From the NCBI RefSeq assembly GCF_026153295.1, contig NZ_CP110615.1:3472001-3536000 (forward strand): DNA of 64,000 nucleotides. Direction: 5' to 3'. Position 1 is the first letter of the stretch, and every line of letters starts with the position of its first letter. This document shows positions 50,212-59,500 of this stretch, piece after piece. Below the pieces are notes generated by a model, which did not search any database, was not told the DNA's origin, and saw nothing but the letters and a program-made list of their open reading frames with translations. A program made the translations under genes and the position numbers. The DNA comes from Rhodococcus antarcticus. GTDB lineage: Bacteria; Actinomycetota; Actinomycetes; Mycobacteriales; Mycobacteriaceae.

Positions 50212-51324
50212 TCACGCGGCCCGGTCGGGCGGGGCGGCACCGGTGCGGTCGTCGATCCGCTCACCCGTGTAGCGCAGCGCCTCGGCGGCCACCGCGACGA
50301 CGGGGACCGCGAGGAACGCCCCCACGATCCCGAACAGCGAGCCACCCCCGGTCACCGCGAGCAGCACCACGGCGGGGTGCAGCCGGAGGCTGCGGCTCTG
50401 CAGCACCGGCTGGAGCACGTTGCCCTCGACCTGCTGGACGAGCAGCACCACCGCGAGCGCCAGCAGGGCCGTGGTGAACCCGTTGGTCACCAGGGCGACG
50501 AGCACGGCCAGCGCCCCGGCCACCACCGCGCCGATGATGGGGATGAAGCTGAGGATGAACGTGAGCACGGCCAGCGGCAGGGCCAGCGGCACCCCCAGGA
50601 CCACCAGCCCGAGCCCGATGAACGTGCCGTCGATGAGGCTGACCAGGGCCTGGGTGCGGATGAACCCGCTGAGCACCGTCCACCCCCGGCGGCCCACCTC
50701 CGCCACGTGACCACCCACGCGGTCACCCGCCACCCGCTGCACCCACGGCAGGAAGCGGTCGCCGTCCTTGGCGAAGTAGAACCCCAGCAGCAGCACGAGC
50801 ACGGCGGTCACCAGGGCGGAGGTGACCACGCTGACCCCGGTGAACACGCCGCCGGCGATCACGCTGGCACTGCTCTGCAGACGGTTGGTGAGGGTGTCGA
50901 CCGCGGCGGTGATCTGTTCGGACCCGAGGTTCAGCGGCGGGCCCGTGAGGTAGTCCCGCACCTGGCTGAGCCCGCCGGAGGCCTGGTCGGCGATGTCGCC
51001 CACCTGCCCGACCACCGAGGGCGCGACGCCGAGGACGAGCCCCACGAGCGCGGCGACGAACCCGAGCGTGGTGATCGCGGCCGCGGCGCCGGCCGGCACC
51101 CGGTGCCGCCGCAGCCAGGCGGTGGGCGGGGCCAGCACCGTGGCCAGCACCACCCCGAGCACGGCGGGCAGCACCACGACCCACAGCTGGCCGACGACGA
51201 GGCCGACCACCGCCGCCGCCGCGGCCACGAGCACCAGGCGCAGGCTCCAGGTGGCCAGCCACGCGCCACCGCTGCCCAGCACGGCGGCACGGTCGGGTCG
51301 GGGGCTGCCCGGTTCGTCACTCAT
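50212..51324 (-). CDS. AI-2E family transporter
   Basis: 370 residues from ATG 51324. About eight helices and the family motifs: DGTFIGLGLVVLGVPLALPL AVLTFILSFIPIIGAVVAGA and VEGNVLQPVLQSRSLRLHPA VVLLAV. Members export small molecules or act as Na+/H+ carriers; AI-2 transport is not implied. Last gene of a four-gene minus-strand group after the sensor kinase. Confidence 0.9.
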   Translation of the reverse strand: MSDEPGSPRPDRAAVLGSGGAWLATWSLRLVLVAAAAAVVGLVVGQLWVVVLPAVLGVVLATVLAPPTAWLRRHRVPAGAAAAITTLGFVAALVGLVLGVAPSVVGQVGDIADQASGGLSQVRDYLTGPPLNLGSEQITAAVDTLTNRLQSSASVIAGGVFTGVSVVTSALVTAVLVLLLGFYFAKDGDRFLPWVQRVAGDRVGGHVAEVGRRGWTVLSGFIRTQALVSLIDGTFIGLGLVVLGVPLALPLAVLTFILSFIPIIGAVVAGALAVLVALVTNGFTTALLALAVVLLVQQVEGNVLQPVLQSRSLRLHPAVVLLAVTGGGSLFGIVGAFLAVPVVAVAAEALRYTGERIDDRTGAAPPDRAA

Positions 51325-51352
51325 GCCGCAGAGCGTCCCACCCGCGGGCGGA

Positions 51353-52372
51353 TCAGCCGAGGACGGGCAGACGCACCTCGAACCGGCACCCGGCGCCCTG
51401 GTTGTGCACCGTGATCTCGCCGTCGTGCGCCCGCACCAGCCCGGCGGCGATGGCCAGACCCAGTCCCGCTCCGGCGGGGCTCCCGTCGCTGACCGGGGTC
51501 CGGGCCGCGCTGCCCCGGTAGGCGAGCTCGAACACGCGCGGCAGCTCGTCGGCGGGGATCCCACCGCAGCCGTCGTCCACCCGCAGCCACGCACCACCCT
51601 CGTCGACCCCGCTGGAGACGAGCACGCTGCCGTCCGGCGGGGTGTGCCGCACGGCGTTGCTGAGCAGGTTCACCAGCACGCGGGTGAGCTCGGGGTCGCT
51701 GCCCCGCACCCGGGCCCCCGCCGGACCGGGCTCGGAGCTCAGCTGCACGCCCTTGCGGACGGCCTGGGCCCGGATCGCCGCCACGGCCTCCTCGGCGAGC
51801 TCGGGCAGCGCCACCTCGCCCATGGTCAGGACGAGGGCCCCGGCGCTGATCTTCGACATCTCGAACAGGTCGTCGACCATCGCGGTCAGCCGGACCGACT
51901 CCTGCTCGATCTGCCGGGCGTACTGCGCGACCTCGGCGGGCTCGCTGACCACGCCGTCGGCCAGCGCCTCGGTCATGGCCCGGATGCCCGCCAGCGGGGT
52001 CCGCAGGTCGTGGCTGACCCAGGCGACCAGCTCGCGCCGGGACCGCTCGGCGGCGCGCTCGCTGTCCCGCGCCTCGCGGTCCCACACGGTGCGTCGGGCC
52101 TGCCAGCGGCCCAGGGCCAGCGCGGCCGGGACGGTGATCACGGTGACGACGGCGGCGACGAGCAGCGTGCGGTAGAGGTCCTCGGAGAACATGAGGCCGG
52201 TGGCCCCGGTGATCCCCGCCGTCGTCGCCAGCGTCGGGATGAGCACGAGCACGGCCATCGACCCCGTCAGCGAGGTGCGCCGCAGCCACCGCAGCACGAG
52301 CCAGCCGACGACGACGACGGGCACCGAGAACAGCAGCACCCACGGCAGGGCGTGGGCGACGTCGGTCAGCAC
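51353..52372 (-). CDS. Sensor histidine kinase
   Basis: 339 residues from GTG 52372, overlapping the regulator stop by 7 bases. Two to three N-terminal helices (to about 90), then HisKA with [18 protein letters not shown] (His near 130), N-box [17 protein letters not shown] and G-boxes [16 protein letters not shown]. No large external domain, so it senses something in or near the membrane. Partner of the OmpR-type regulator upstream. Confidence 0.92.
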   Translation of the reverse strand: MLTDVAHALPWVLLFSVPVVVVGWLVLRWLRRTSLTGSMAVLVLIPTLATTAGITGATGLMFSEDLYRTLLVAAVVTVITVPAALALGRWQARRTVWDREARDSERAAERSRRELVAWVSHDLRTPLAGIRAMTEALADGVVSEPAEVAQYARQIEQESVRLTAMVDDLFEMSKISAGALVLTMGEVALPELAEEAVAAIRAQAVRKGVQLSSEPGPAGARVRGSDPELTRVLVNLLSNAVRHTPPDGSVLVSSGVDEGGAWLRVDDGCGGIPADELPRVFELAYRGSAARTPVSDGSPAGAGLGLAIAAGLVRAHDGEITVHNQGAGCRFEVRLPVLG

Positions 52373-53091
52373 GGGTGCTCCAGGGGCTCGGTGAAGGTGC
52401 CGGGCCGCCAGCGGTAGCCGACGCCCCAGACGGTGCCGACGGGGTCCTCGGCCCCGGTGCGCCGACCGGCGGCGATCTTGGTCCGCAGCCGCTTGACGTG
52501 CACCGTCACGGTGGAGTGGTCGCCGAAGCTCCAGCCCCACACGTGCTCGAGGAGCTGCTCGCGGGTGAACACCTCGTCCGGGTGGCCCACGAGGAAGCTC
52601 AGCAGGTCGAACTCCCGGGTGGTCAGGGCGAGCTCGGTGGGTCCGACGAGCGCGCGGTGCGCCCCGGGCTGCACCTCGAGCAGGCCGTCGCGCAGCACGG
52701 CGGGCGCGGGCGGGGCGGGAGCGGCGGCCCGGCGCAGCACGGAGGCCACCCGCAGGGCCAGCTCGCGGGGGCTGAACGGCTTGGTCACGTAGTCGTCCGC
52801 GCCGACCTCCAGGCCCAGGACCCGGTCGTCCTCCTCGCCCAGGGCCGTCAGCATGATCACCGGGACGGTCGGGGCGACGCCCGCGCGCAGCCGCCGGCAC
52901 ACCTCCACGCCGTCGGTGCCCGGCATCATGACGTCCAGCACCACCAGGTCGATCCCGCCGGCGGCGGCGACGAGCAGGGCCGCGTCGCCGTCCACCGCCA
53001 CCGTCACGCGCAGCCCGTCGCGCTCGAGGTAGCGGCGCACCACGTCCCGGAGCAGGGGGTCGTCGTCGGCGACCAGCACGTGCGCGCTCAT
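52366..53091 (-). CDS. OmpR-family response regulator
   Basis: 241 residues from ATG 53091. Receiver domain with acidic ADDDPLLRD, phospho-acceptor [10 protein letters not shown] and TKPF lysine; C-terminal winged helix ([29 protein letters not shown] ... GVGYRW). Co-transcribed with the sensor kinase. Its start is preceded by a duplicated copy of its own first bases, which creates a short upstream ORF. Confidence 0.93.
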   Translation of the reverse strand: MSAHVLVADDDPLLRDVVRRYLERDGLRVTVAVDGDAALLVAAAGGIDLVVLDVMMPGTDGVEVCRRLRAGVAPTVPVIMLTALGEEDDRVLGLEVGADDYVTKPFSPRELALRVASVLRRAAAPAPPAPAVLRDGLLEVQPGAHRALVGPTELALTTREFDLLSFLVGHPDEVFTREQLLEHVWGWSFGDHSTVTVHVKRLRTKIAAGRRTGAEDPVGTVWGVGYRWRPGTFTEPLEHPC

Positions 53092-53120
53092 CGCGCGGCC
53101 AGCAGCACGTGCGCGCTCAC
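53074..53120 (-). repeat. 17-bp duplication of the response-regulator start creating a leader ORF
   Basis: The 17 bases at 53074-53090 recur at 53103-53119. The upstream copy gives GTG 53120 reading [10 protein letters not shown] and a TGA (53088-53090) that overlaps the true ATG as ATGA. Confidence 0.7.
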
Positions 53121-53127
53121 GACCCGC

Positions 53128-54522
53128 TCACCACGCCGTCAGCAGCAGGTGGTTGATCGCCAGCGCGACCACCGCACCGGCGGCCAGCCAGGCCCGCTGG
53201 TGGCGCACCGGCAGCAGCGCGGTCGCGGCCAGCAGCCACACCCCGAACGGCAGCCAGATGCGCTCGGTCTCCGAGCGGCTGAGCCCGCTGACGTCGGCCG
53301 CCACCACGGCGAGCAGGGCGCCGACCACCAGCAGGCTCAGCCCGTCGCGCCGCCGCAGCCTGGCGGGGGCCAGCGCTCGGCGCACCCCGGCGGGGGTGGC
53401 GAGGCCGACGGCGCAGACCAGGGCAGCCACGTTGGCCCAGATCCAGTACGAGTAGGTGCGGTCGGCCGCGATCCCCTGGTAGTAGCGCTGCACCACCAGG
53501 TCGTAGCCGTCCAACCACCAGAAGCCCAGCGCGGTGAACAGCGCGACGACGGCGAGCGCGCCGAGCACGGCGGGCAGCAGCGGTGTCCACGAGCGGGCCG
53601 CCACCAGCACGGCGATCGCGACGACGCCCAGGACGACGAGCCCGTAGGAGAGGTAGATGCCGAACCCCAGCACCACCCCGGCGCCGACCGCGGCCACCAC
53701 GGGCCGCCGCACCGTGCGCGTCGCGGCCAGGGCCAGCAGCGCGATGCCCCAGGCCGACACCCCGGCGAACATCCCGTCGGCCGAGACCGCGACCCAGATC
53801 GCGGTGGGCGCCAGGGCCAGGAACGGCGCGGCCCGGCGGGCGAGCTGCTCCCCGCCCGGACCGCCTGCGCGCCCGGCGAGCACCCGCACCGCCACGAGCA
53901 CCGCGACCCCGGCGCTGCAGCCCACGGCCCAGGTGAGCAGCGAGGCGAAGGTGCCGCCCCCGAGGCCGATGCGGTCCAGGCCCACGTAGACCAGGAAGGC
54001 CCCGGGGGGGTGGGCCGCGACGTGCGTGGTCCAGCGTCCGGGCTGGTAGTCGATGATGTGGCTGGTGAACGCCTGGAGCATGCCGTGCACGTCGGTCACC
54101 CGCGGCACCTCGGCGAGGTACTCGTCCTCGCTGGTGAGGTTGCCGGCGAACCCGCGCTGCCAGCCGTCGACCATGGCCAGCGACATGGACCACGCCAGGG
54201 TCAGCACGTAGGTCGCCCCCAGCAGCTGCCGCCACGACAGCCGCTGCGCCACCGTCGGCCCCCACGCCACCCCGGCCACGGCGAGCAGCACCGCGAACGG
54301 GGTGCCCCACCCCACGTGCGGGTCCCCGTTGGCCAGCAGCGGGGCGACGGTCGAGGTGAGGTTGCCGCGGGGGTCGGTGGCCAGCAGGTGCGGCGCGACG
54401 GCGGCGGCGATGACGAGCAGCACGCCCGCCGCCCCGAGCGCGAGGTCCCAGCGCACGGCAGCGCGGTCTCCGGCGGTCCCCACCGCGGGGTCCGCCGGGC
54501 GGAGCTCGGCTGCGGTGCTCAC
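53128..54522 (-). CDS. GT-C-type membrane glycosyltransferase-like protein
   Basis: 464 residues from GTG 54522. About twelve helices. A large loop carries GWQRGFAGNLTSEDEYLAEV and AFTSHIIDYQPGRWTTHVAA HPPGA, and later DGYDLVVQRYYQGIAADRTY, features shared with actinobacterial membrane transferases of the GT87/mannosyltransferase type. It presumably uses a polyprenyl-phosphate sugar on the outer face. Divergent from the GT2 gene that could make that donor; 36 bases upstream of the response regulator on the same strand. Confidence 0.8.
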   Translation of the reverse strand: MSTAAELRPADPAVGTAGDRAAVRWDLALGAAGVLLVIAAAVAPHLLATDPRGNLTSTVAPLLANGDPHVGWGTPFAVLLAVAGVAWGPTVAQRLSWRQLLGATYVLTLAWSMSLAMVDGWQRGFAGNLTSEDEYLAEVPRVTDVHGMLQAFTSHIIDYQPGRWTTHVAAHPPGAFLVYVGLDRIGLGGGTFASLLTWAVGCSAGVAVLVAVRVLAGRAGGPGGEQLARRAAPFLALAPTAIWVAVSADGMFAGVSAWGIALLALAATRTVRRPVVAAVGAGVVLGFGIYLSYGLVVLGVVAIAVLVAARSWTPLLPAVLGALAVVALFTALGFWWLDGYDLVVQRYYQGIAADRTYSYWIWANVAALVCAVGLATPAGVRRALAPARLRRRDGLSLLVVGALLAVVAADVSGLSRSETERIWLPFGVWLLAATALLPVRHQRAWLAAGAVVALAINHLLLTAW

Positions 54523-54634
54523 CCCACGACGATAGGCGGGGTGACCGGTGCGGAGCCGGCCGGGCACGCGCCGTCACGCGATCGTCACCGCGCCGCGCGG
54601 CGCGGTGGCCGGTGGCGGCCCTATGTTCACCATC

Positions 54635-55294
54635 ATGATGGCGACCGAGCGCGTGGACGTGGTGATCCCGTGCCGTGACGAGGCGGGCTCGCTGGCCGGC
54701 GTCCTGGCCGCGCTCCCGCCGGGCTACCGGGCCGTCGTGGTGGACAACGGCTCCACCGACGGCACCGCGTCGGTGGCGCGCGAGCACGGTGCCCTCGTGG
54801 TCGAGGAGGCTCGCCCCGGCTACGGCTCCGCCGTCCACGCGGGTGTGCTCGCCGCCGACGCGGAGATCGTCTGCGTGCTCGACGGGGACGGTTCCATGGA
54901 CCCGGCGGCGCTGCCGGAGCTGGTGGCCCTGGTGCGCGCCGGGGCCGACCTCGCCGTGGGCCGACGGCGACCGGTGGTGCGCGGGGCGTGGCCCTGGCAC
55001 GCCCGGCTGGGCAACGTCCTGGTCTCCGCGCTGCTGCGGCGTCGGCTGCACCTCGACGTGCACGACATCGGCGCCGTGCGGGCCTTCCGCCGGCAGGGGC
55101 TGCTCGACCTCGGCGTCACCGACCGTCGCTCCGGCTACCCCCTCGAGCTGCTGGTGCGGGCCGGACGGGCCGGCTGGACCGTGGTCGAGCGCGACATCAC
55201 CTACTCCCCGCGCACGGCCGGGCGGTCCAAGGTCTCCGGCTCGCTCACCGGTACCGTGCACGCGGTCCGCGACTTCCGGGCGGCGCTGGCGTGA
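54635..55294 (+). CDS. Glycosyltransferase family 2 (dolichol-phosphate-sugar-synthase-like)
   Basis: 219 residues from ATG 54635 (ATG 54638 and 54623 also in frame; no ribosome site decides). GT-A fold: VDVVIPCRDEAGSLAGVLAA, VVDNGSTDGTASVA, VCVLDGDGSMDP (DxD) and GRRRPVVRGAWPWHARLGNV. No membrane helix. Predicted to charge polyprenyl phosphate with a sugar. First of six coupled plus-strand genes. Confidence 0.9.
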   Translation: MMATERVDVVIPCRDEAGSLAGVLAALPPGYRAVVVDNGSTDGTASVAREHGALVVEEARPGYGSAVHAGVLAADAEIVCVLDGDGSMDPAALPELVALVRAGADLAVGRRRPVVRGAWPWHARLGNVLVSALLRRRLHLDVHDIGAVRAFRRQGLLDLGVTDRRSGYPLELLVRAGRAGWTVVERDITYSPRTAGRSKVSGSLTGTVHAVRDFRAALA

Positions 55295-55989
55295 GCGCCG
55301 CCCTGACGCTGCTCGTCGTGGCGAAGGCGCCCGTGGCCGGGCTGGCCAAGACCCGCCTCATGACGGTGCTGTCCGCGGAGCAGGCCGCCGTGGTCGCCGC
55401 CGCCTCGCTGCTCGACACCCTCGACGCCGTGGCCGCGACGCCGGCGTCCCGGCACGTGGTCGCCCTCACCGGGGACCTGGACGCGGCCACCCGTCGGGTG
55501 GAGCTGCGACGCTCGCTGGAGCGGTTCACCGTGGTGGGCCAGCGGGGCGACGCGCTGGGCGAGCGCCTGGCGGCCGCGCACACCGACGCGGGGCCCGGCC
55601 CGGTGCTGCAGGTGGGCATGGACACCCCCCAGGTCTCCGCCGCGCTGCTGGCCGAGGCCGCCGCCCGCCTCGCGGAGCCGCGGGTGGACGCCGTGCTCGG
55701 CCCGGCCCACGACGGCGGGTGGTGGGGACTGGGCGTGCGCACCCCGGAGCTCGCCCGCGCCCTGGTCGAGGTCCCGATGTCCCGCGCGGACACCGGGGAC
55801 CGGACGCTGGCCGCCCTTCGTGCGCTGGGCGCCCGGGTGGAGCTGCTCGACCCGCTGGGCGACGTGGACACCCCGGCCGACGCCGCCGCGGTCGCTGCCC
55901 TGGTGCCCGGCTCCCGCTTCGCCTCGGCCGTCGCGGACGTCGGGCTGCTCGTGGGGCCGATCGTCGTGGCCGGCGAGGTGCACCGGTGA
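55291..55989 (+). CDS. DUF2064 glycosyltransferase-like protein
   Basis: 232 residues from GTG 55291 (GTGA overlap). DUF2064 signatures: VVAKAPVAGLAKTRLM at the N-terminus, VGMDTPQVS near 105 and GPAHDGGWWGLGV near 135. A nucleotide-sugar transferase fold related to MobA/CofC. Usually adjacent to the GT2 gene in actinomycetes; activity not established. Confidence 0.88.
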   Translation: MSAALTLLVVAKAPVAGLAKTRLMTVLSAEQAAVVAAASLLDTLDAVAATPASRHVVALTGDLDAATRRVELRRSLERFTVVGQRGDALGERLAAAHTDAGPGPVLQVGMDTPQVSAALLAEAAARLAEPRVDAVLGPAHDGGWWGLGVRTPELARALVEVPMSRADTGDRTLAALRALGARVELLDPLGDVDTPADAAAVAALVPGSRFASAVADVGLLVGPIVVAGEVHR

Positions 55990-56738
55990 CCGCGGGGCCC
56001 GCCCGGTCCGACGTGCTGGTCGACGACGTGCTGGTCGACGACGTGCTGGTCGACGACGCCGAGGTCCAGCACGAGCTGCTCGCCGACGTGCTCTTCGAGC
56101 GCGCCCTGGCCGGGCTCCCGTGCTGGGTGCATGACGCCACCGGTCGACGCACCGAGCTGCCGGTGCGCCGCTGGTTGGGCGGGGCCTCGTCCAGCGACCT
56201 CGACCGGGCCGTGGACGCCGCCATGCTGCGGCACTGCACCGGGCCGACGATGGACCTCGGGTGCGGCCCCGGTCGTCTCACCGCGGCCCTGGCCGTCCGC
56301 GGGGTGGCCGCGCTCGGGGTGGACAGCTCCGCGCTCGCCGTCCGGATGACCGTCGCCCGGGGTGGACTGGCCCTGCAGCGCGACCTGTACGCCCCGCTGC
56401 CCGGTCACGGCCGGTGGGCGCACGTGCTGCTCGCCGACGGCAACATCGGCATCGGCGGAGACCCGCTGCGGGTGCTGCGGCGTGCGGCCGAGCTGCTCGC
56501 CCCGGACGGCGTGGTGGTGGTGGAGGTCGAGGCCACCGGACCGACGCTCGTCCAGCGGCTCCGCCTGGAGACCGAGAACGGTTTCGGCGACTGGTTCCGC
56601 TGGGCGCGGGTGGGCCTCGCCGGTGTCGGCGCCCTGGCCGCGGCCGCCGGGCTGGAGCTGCTCGAGGCGACGGTGGTGCACGAGCAGGCCGTCGCGGTCC
56701 TGGGCGTGCGGCGGGACGAGGAACGGAGCAGCGCATGA
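55986..56738 (+). CDS. Class I SAM-dependent methyltransferase
   Basis: 250 residues from GTG 55986 (GTGA overlap). SAM-binding MDLGCGPGRLTAAL near 92, VDSSALAVRM and VLLADGNIGIGGDP. The first 20 residues contain DVLVDD three times, from a 15-bp tandem repeat (about 56011-56056). Likely methylates a product of the neighbouring sugar genes; inference from operon. Confidence 0.88.
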   Translation: MTAGPARSDVLVDDVLVDDVLVDDAEVQHELLADVLFERALAGLPCWVHDATGRRTELPVRRWLGGASSSDLDRAVDAAMLRHCTGPTMDLGCGPGRLTAALAVRGVAALGVDSSALAVRMTVARGGLALQRDLYAPLPGHGRWAHVLLADGNIGIGGDPLRVLRRAAELLAPDGVVVVEVEATGPTLVQRLRLETENGFGDWFRWARVGLAGVGALAAAAGLELLEATVVHEQAVAVLGVRRDEERSSA

Positions 56739-57958
56739 GCACCGAGGAACCCACGATGTTGCGCGACCGGCTTCCCGGGCCCGCACCCCACGAGCACCAC
56801 TTCACCTCCCGGCTGCGCACGCCCACCGTCACCGCCCGGATCGGGCTCTGGCTCGGCATCTTCTTCGGCATCTCCTTCGTCACGGGGCTGCTCAGCCACT
56901 TCCTGCAGAACCCCCCGTTCTTCTTCACCTGGCCCACCCGTCCGGTGTCGCTGTACCGCTGGACGCAGGGCCTGCACGTCGTGACCGGCACCGCCTCGAT
57001 CCCGCTGCTCGGGATCAAGCTGTGGTCGGTCTACCCGAAGCTGTTCGCCCGGTTCGACCTGAGCTCCGCCCGGGCCGCGCTGGTCACGGTGGTGGAGCGC
57101 GGCTCGGTCACGGTGCTCGTCGGCGCGTCGCTGTTCCAGCTGCTCACGGGTCTGTTCAACACCGCCCAGTTCTACCCGTGGGCGTTCTTCTTCACCACGG
57201 CCCACTACGCCATGGCATGGGTGGCCATCGGGGCGCTGCTGGTGCACATCGCGATCAAGCTCCCGGTCATCCGCACCGCGCTCGGGGTGCCGGTCGAGTC
57301 CACCGTGGACGCCGCGACCCTCGAGGTCACCCCGGCCACCCAGGATCCCGCCGACGCTTCGCTGCGGCGCGGGCCCACCCGGCGCACGGTGCTGCGGGGC
57401 ACGTGGATCGCGGCCGGTGTCGCGGTGCTGGCCACGGCGGGCGTGACGGTCCCGCTGCTCCGCAAGGTGTCGGTGCTGGCCACCCGCAGCGGCCAGGGCC
57501 CCCTGGGCGTGCCGATCAACCGCAGCGCGCAGGCCGCGGGCGTGCGGGAGAAGGCCACCGCGCCCAGCTGGGCCGTCGTCGTCTCCGGGCCGAACGGGTC
57601 GCGCTCGTTCACCCTCGCCGACCTGAACGCGATGCCCCAGTCCACCCAGAGCCTGCCCATCGCGTGCGTCGAGGGCTGGAGCGCCAGCGCGGTGTGGACG
57701 GGGGTGCCGGTGGCCGACCTCGTCGCCGCGGTCGGCGGCTCGACCGACGCCGACGTGTCGTTCAGGAGCTTCGACACGGGCCTCTACGGCTCCTCCGTGC
57801 TGCCCGCCCGGCACGCCCGCAGCCGGCTGACCCTGCTGGCCACCCGGCTCAACGGCGAGGTGCTGACCCTCGACCACGGCTACCCGGCCCGGCTCATCGC
57901 GCCCAGCCGACCCGGTGTCACGCAGACCAAGTGGGTCTCGACGATGGACGTCCTGTGA
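56735..57958 (+). CDS. Membrane-anchored molybdopterin-dependent oxidoreductase (YedY/SUOX-like)
   Basis: 407 residues from ATG 56735 (ATGA overlap). N-terminal membrane part with several helices (about 30-185: LWLGIFFGISFVTGLLSHFL, FFFTTAHYAMAWVAIGALLV HIAIK), one more near 225, then the molybdopterin fold (about 275-407) with Mo-ligating Cys in PIACVEGWSASAVWTGVPV. Combines a cytochrome-b-like membrane region with a short catalytic domain, so it may draw electrons from quinone. Substrate unknown; possibly methionine sulfoxide or sulfite. Confidence 0.88.
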   Translation: MSTEEPTMLRDRLPGPAPHEHHFTSRLRTPTVTARIGLWLGIFFGISFVTGLLSHFLQNPPFFFTWPTRPVSLYRWTQGLHVVTGTASIPLLGIKLWSVYPKLFARFDLSSARAALVTVVERGSVTVLVGASLFQLLTGLFNTAQFYPWAFFFTTAHYAMAWVAIGALLVHIAIKLPVIRTALGVPVESTVDAATLEVTPATQDPADASLRRGPTRRTVLRGTWIAAGVAVLATAGVTVPLLRKVSVLATRSGQGPLGVPINRSAQAAGVREKATAPSWAVVVSGPNGSRSFTLADLNAMPQSTQSLPIACVEGWSASAVWTGVPVADLVAAVGGSTDADVSFRSFDTGLYGSSVLPARHARSRLTLLATRLNGEVLTLDHGYPARLIAPSRPGVTQTKWVSTMDVL

Positions 57959-58377
57959 CCGGCGTGCGCACGGGCCTCGCCACCGCCGGGGTGGCGGCCG
58001 GTCTCTTCGGTCTCGTCCTGCTGCTCACGGGGTCCACGACCGACCTGGTGTCCATCGCGATCTGGTTCGCGGGCTGCATCGTCGTGCACGACGCCGTGCT
58101 CGCCCCCCTGTTCGTCGCCGGCGGGATGGCGGCGAGGAGGGCGCTGCCGCACCACACCCGGCCACCGGTCGTGGCGGGGGCCATCTGCACCCTCACCCTG
58201 GTGGTCATCGCCTCGCCCGTGCTGTTCCGCTCGAACGCCTTGAGCGACAACCCGACGATCCTCGACCGCAACTACCCGGCGGGTTTCGCGGTGTCGCTGG
58301 CGGTGGTGTGGGCCGCGGTGGCGGTGTCGGTGGTGCTGCGCCGGTCCCGGCGCCCCCTGGCGAGCCCTGCGGCGTGA
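57955..58377 (+). CDS. Four-helix membrane protein
   Basis: 140 residues from GTG 57955 (GTGA overlap). Helices at about 5-25, 30-50, 70-88 and 112-130. No domain recognised. It is always-coupled in this operon between the molybdoenzyme and DM13 genes and may be a partner of either. Confidence 0.72.
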   Translation: MTGVRTGLATAGVAAGLFGLVLLLTGSTTDLVSIAIWFAGCIVVHDAVLAPLFVAGGMAARRALPHHTRPPVVAGAICTLTLVVIASPVLFRSNALSDNPTILDRNYPAGFAVSLAVVWAAVAVSVVLRRSRRPLASPAA

Positions 58378-59168
58378 GCAGCCACCGGGACCGCCACCGG
58401 TGGAGCTGCCCGGTGGTGGCGGTCCTCGGCGGGGGCGTGCTGCTCGGCGCGGTGGCGGTCGCCGTGGCCCGGCCGAACCTGGTGCGCAACGTGCTGACCA
58501 GTCCCCGGACGCTGCTCACCGCCGCGGTGGTGCTGGTCCTGGTCGTCGGGCTGGGACTGCTCGTGCGGCGGCTCTCCGGGCGGGCGTGGGCCGGGGGGCT
58601 GGCGGCCGCCGTCCCCGTGGCCGCGGTGCTGGCCCTGGTGGTGTGGCCGACCTTCGTGCCGACCACCGTCGACGAGCCGGACCCGCTGGCCGACGTCGTC
58701 GCGCTCGCACCGGGTGCTGACGGTGCCGCGGTGGCCGCCGTGCCGTCCCCGCCGGCCGGGACGCCCGAGCTCCGCCTCGACGCCACGCCGGTCCCGGACG
58801 GGCCGACCACCGCCACCCCGCCGCCGGCCCCTGTTCCCGCCGGGCCCCGGGCGCTCGCGTCCGCCGTGCTCACCGGCATCGACCGCGACGTCACCGGCAC
58901 GGCCACCCTCGTCGACCTCGGCGACGGGACGTCGGTGGTGCACCTGGGCGCCTTCGACGTCGAACCCGGACCCGACTACCAGGTGCACCTCGTGCCCGGC
59001 GCCGGTCAGGAGCGCCCGGACGGGGTGTTCCTCGGTGCGCTGAAGGGGACGCGGGGCGACCAGAGCTACACGGTGCCCGCCGGCTCGCCCCTCGACGGGC
59101 CGGTCACGGTGCTCATCTGGTGCCGGGCGTTCGGGGTTCCCGTCGCCGCAGCCACCCTGGAGCTGTAG
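58374..59168 (+). CDS. DM13-domain membrane protein
   Basis: 264 residues from GTG 58374 (GTGA overlap). Three N-terminal helices (to about 100), a Pro/Thr linker, and an external DM13 domain (about 155-264): IDRDVTGTATLVDLGDGTSV VHLGAF, PDYQVHLVPG, and VLIWCRAFGVPVAAATL with the conserved Cys. DM13 domains are predicted cytochrome-like redox or hydroxylation-linked modules. Last gene of the operon. Confidence 0.85.
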   Translation: MSSHRDRHRWSCPVVAVLGGGVLLGAVAVAVARPNLVRNVLTSPRTLLTAAVVLVLVVGLGLLVRRLSGRAWAGGLAAAVPVAAVLALVVWPTFVPTTVDEPDPLADVVALAPGADGAAVAAVPSPPAGTPELRLDATPVPDGPTTATPPPAPVPAGPRALASAVLTGIDRDVTGTATLVDLGDGTSVVHLGAFDVEPGPDYQVHLVPGAGQERPDGVFLGALKGTRGDQSYTVPAGSPLDGPVTVLIWCRAFGVPVAAATLEL

Positions 59169-59500
59169 CGGCCCTGGAGCTGTGGACCGACCGGCCGTGG
59201 GATCGGACCAGCGCGCGCCCCGACCACGGTTCGGTGGTCCGGGTCCCTCCCGCGAGACCACGCACTGCCGGGACGCTCTGCGACCGGGGCGCGGAACGCA
59301 CTCCGGGCGTGCAGAACGGTCCCCGATCCCACCTCTCACCCAGGGCGGTAGAACGGGTGGTCGGGGCGCGGAACGCACCCCCGGCGTGCAGAACGGTCCC
59401 CGATCGCAGAGCGTCCCGCACGGCAGTGCTGCCTCGCGGTCCAGCCGGTCCAGCCGGTCCAGCCGGGCAGCGGGTCGTGCTCCGCGCGCGTCCGGACCGG
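59169..59500. other. Intergenic repeat region between convergent genes
   Basis: No gene. It holds the inverted/direct repeat element described separately and a (CCAGCCGGT)3 run at 59441-59467. Confidence 0.6.
59251..59438. repeat. Inverted repeat enclosing two 44-bp direct repeats
   Basis: Outer arms 59251-59283 and 59404-59438 are imperfect inverted repeats (GGGACGCTCTGCGA against TCGCAGAGCGTCCC, extended by CACTGCCG/CGGCAGTG and CGCGAG/CTCGCG). Inside, 59285-59328 and 59362-59405 are 44-bp direct repeats that differ at 2 positions. Total about 190 bp. Confidence 0.85.
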
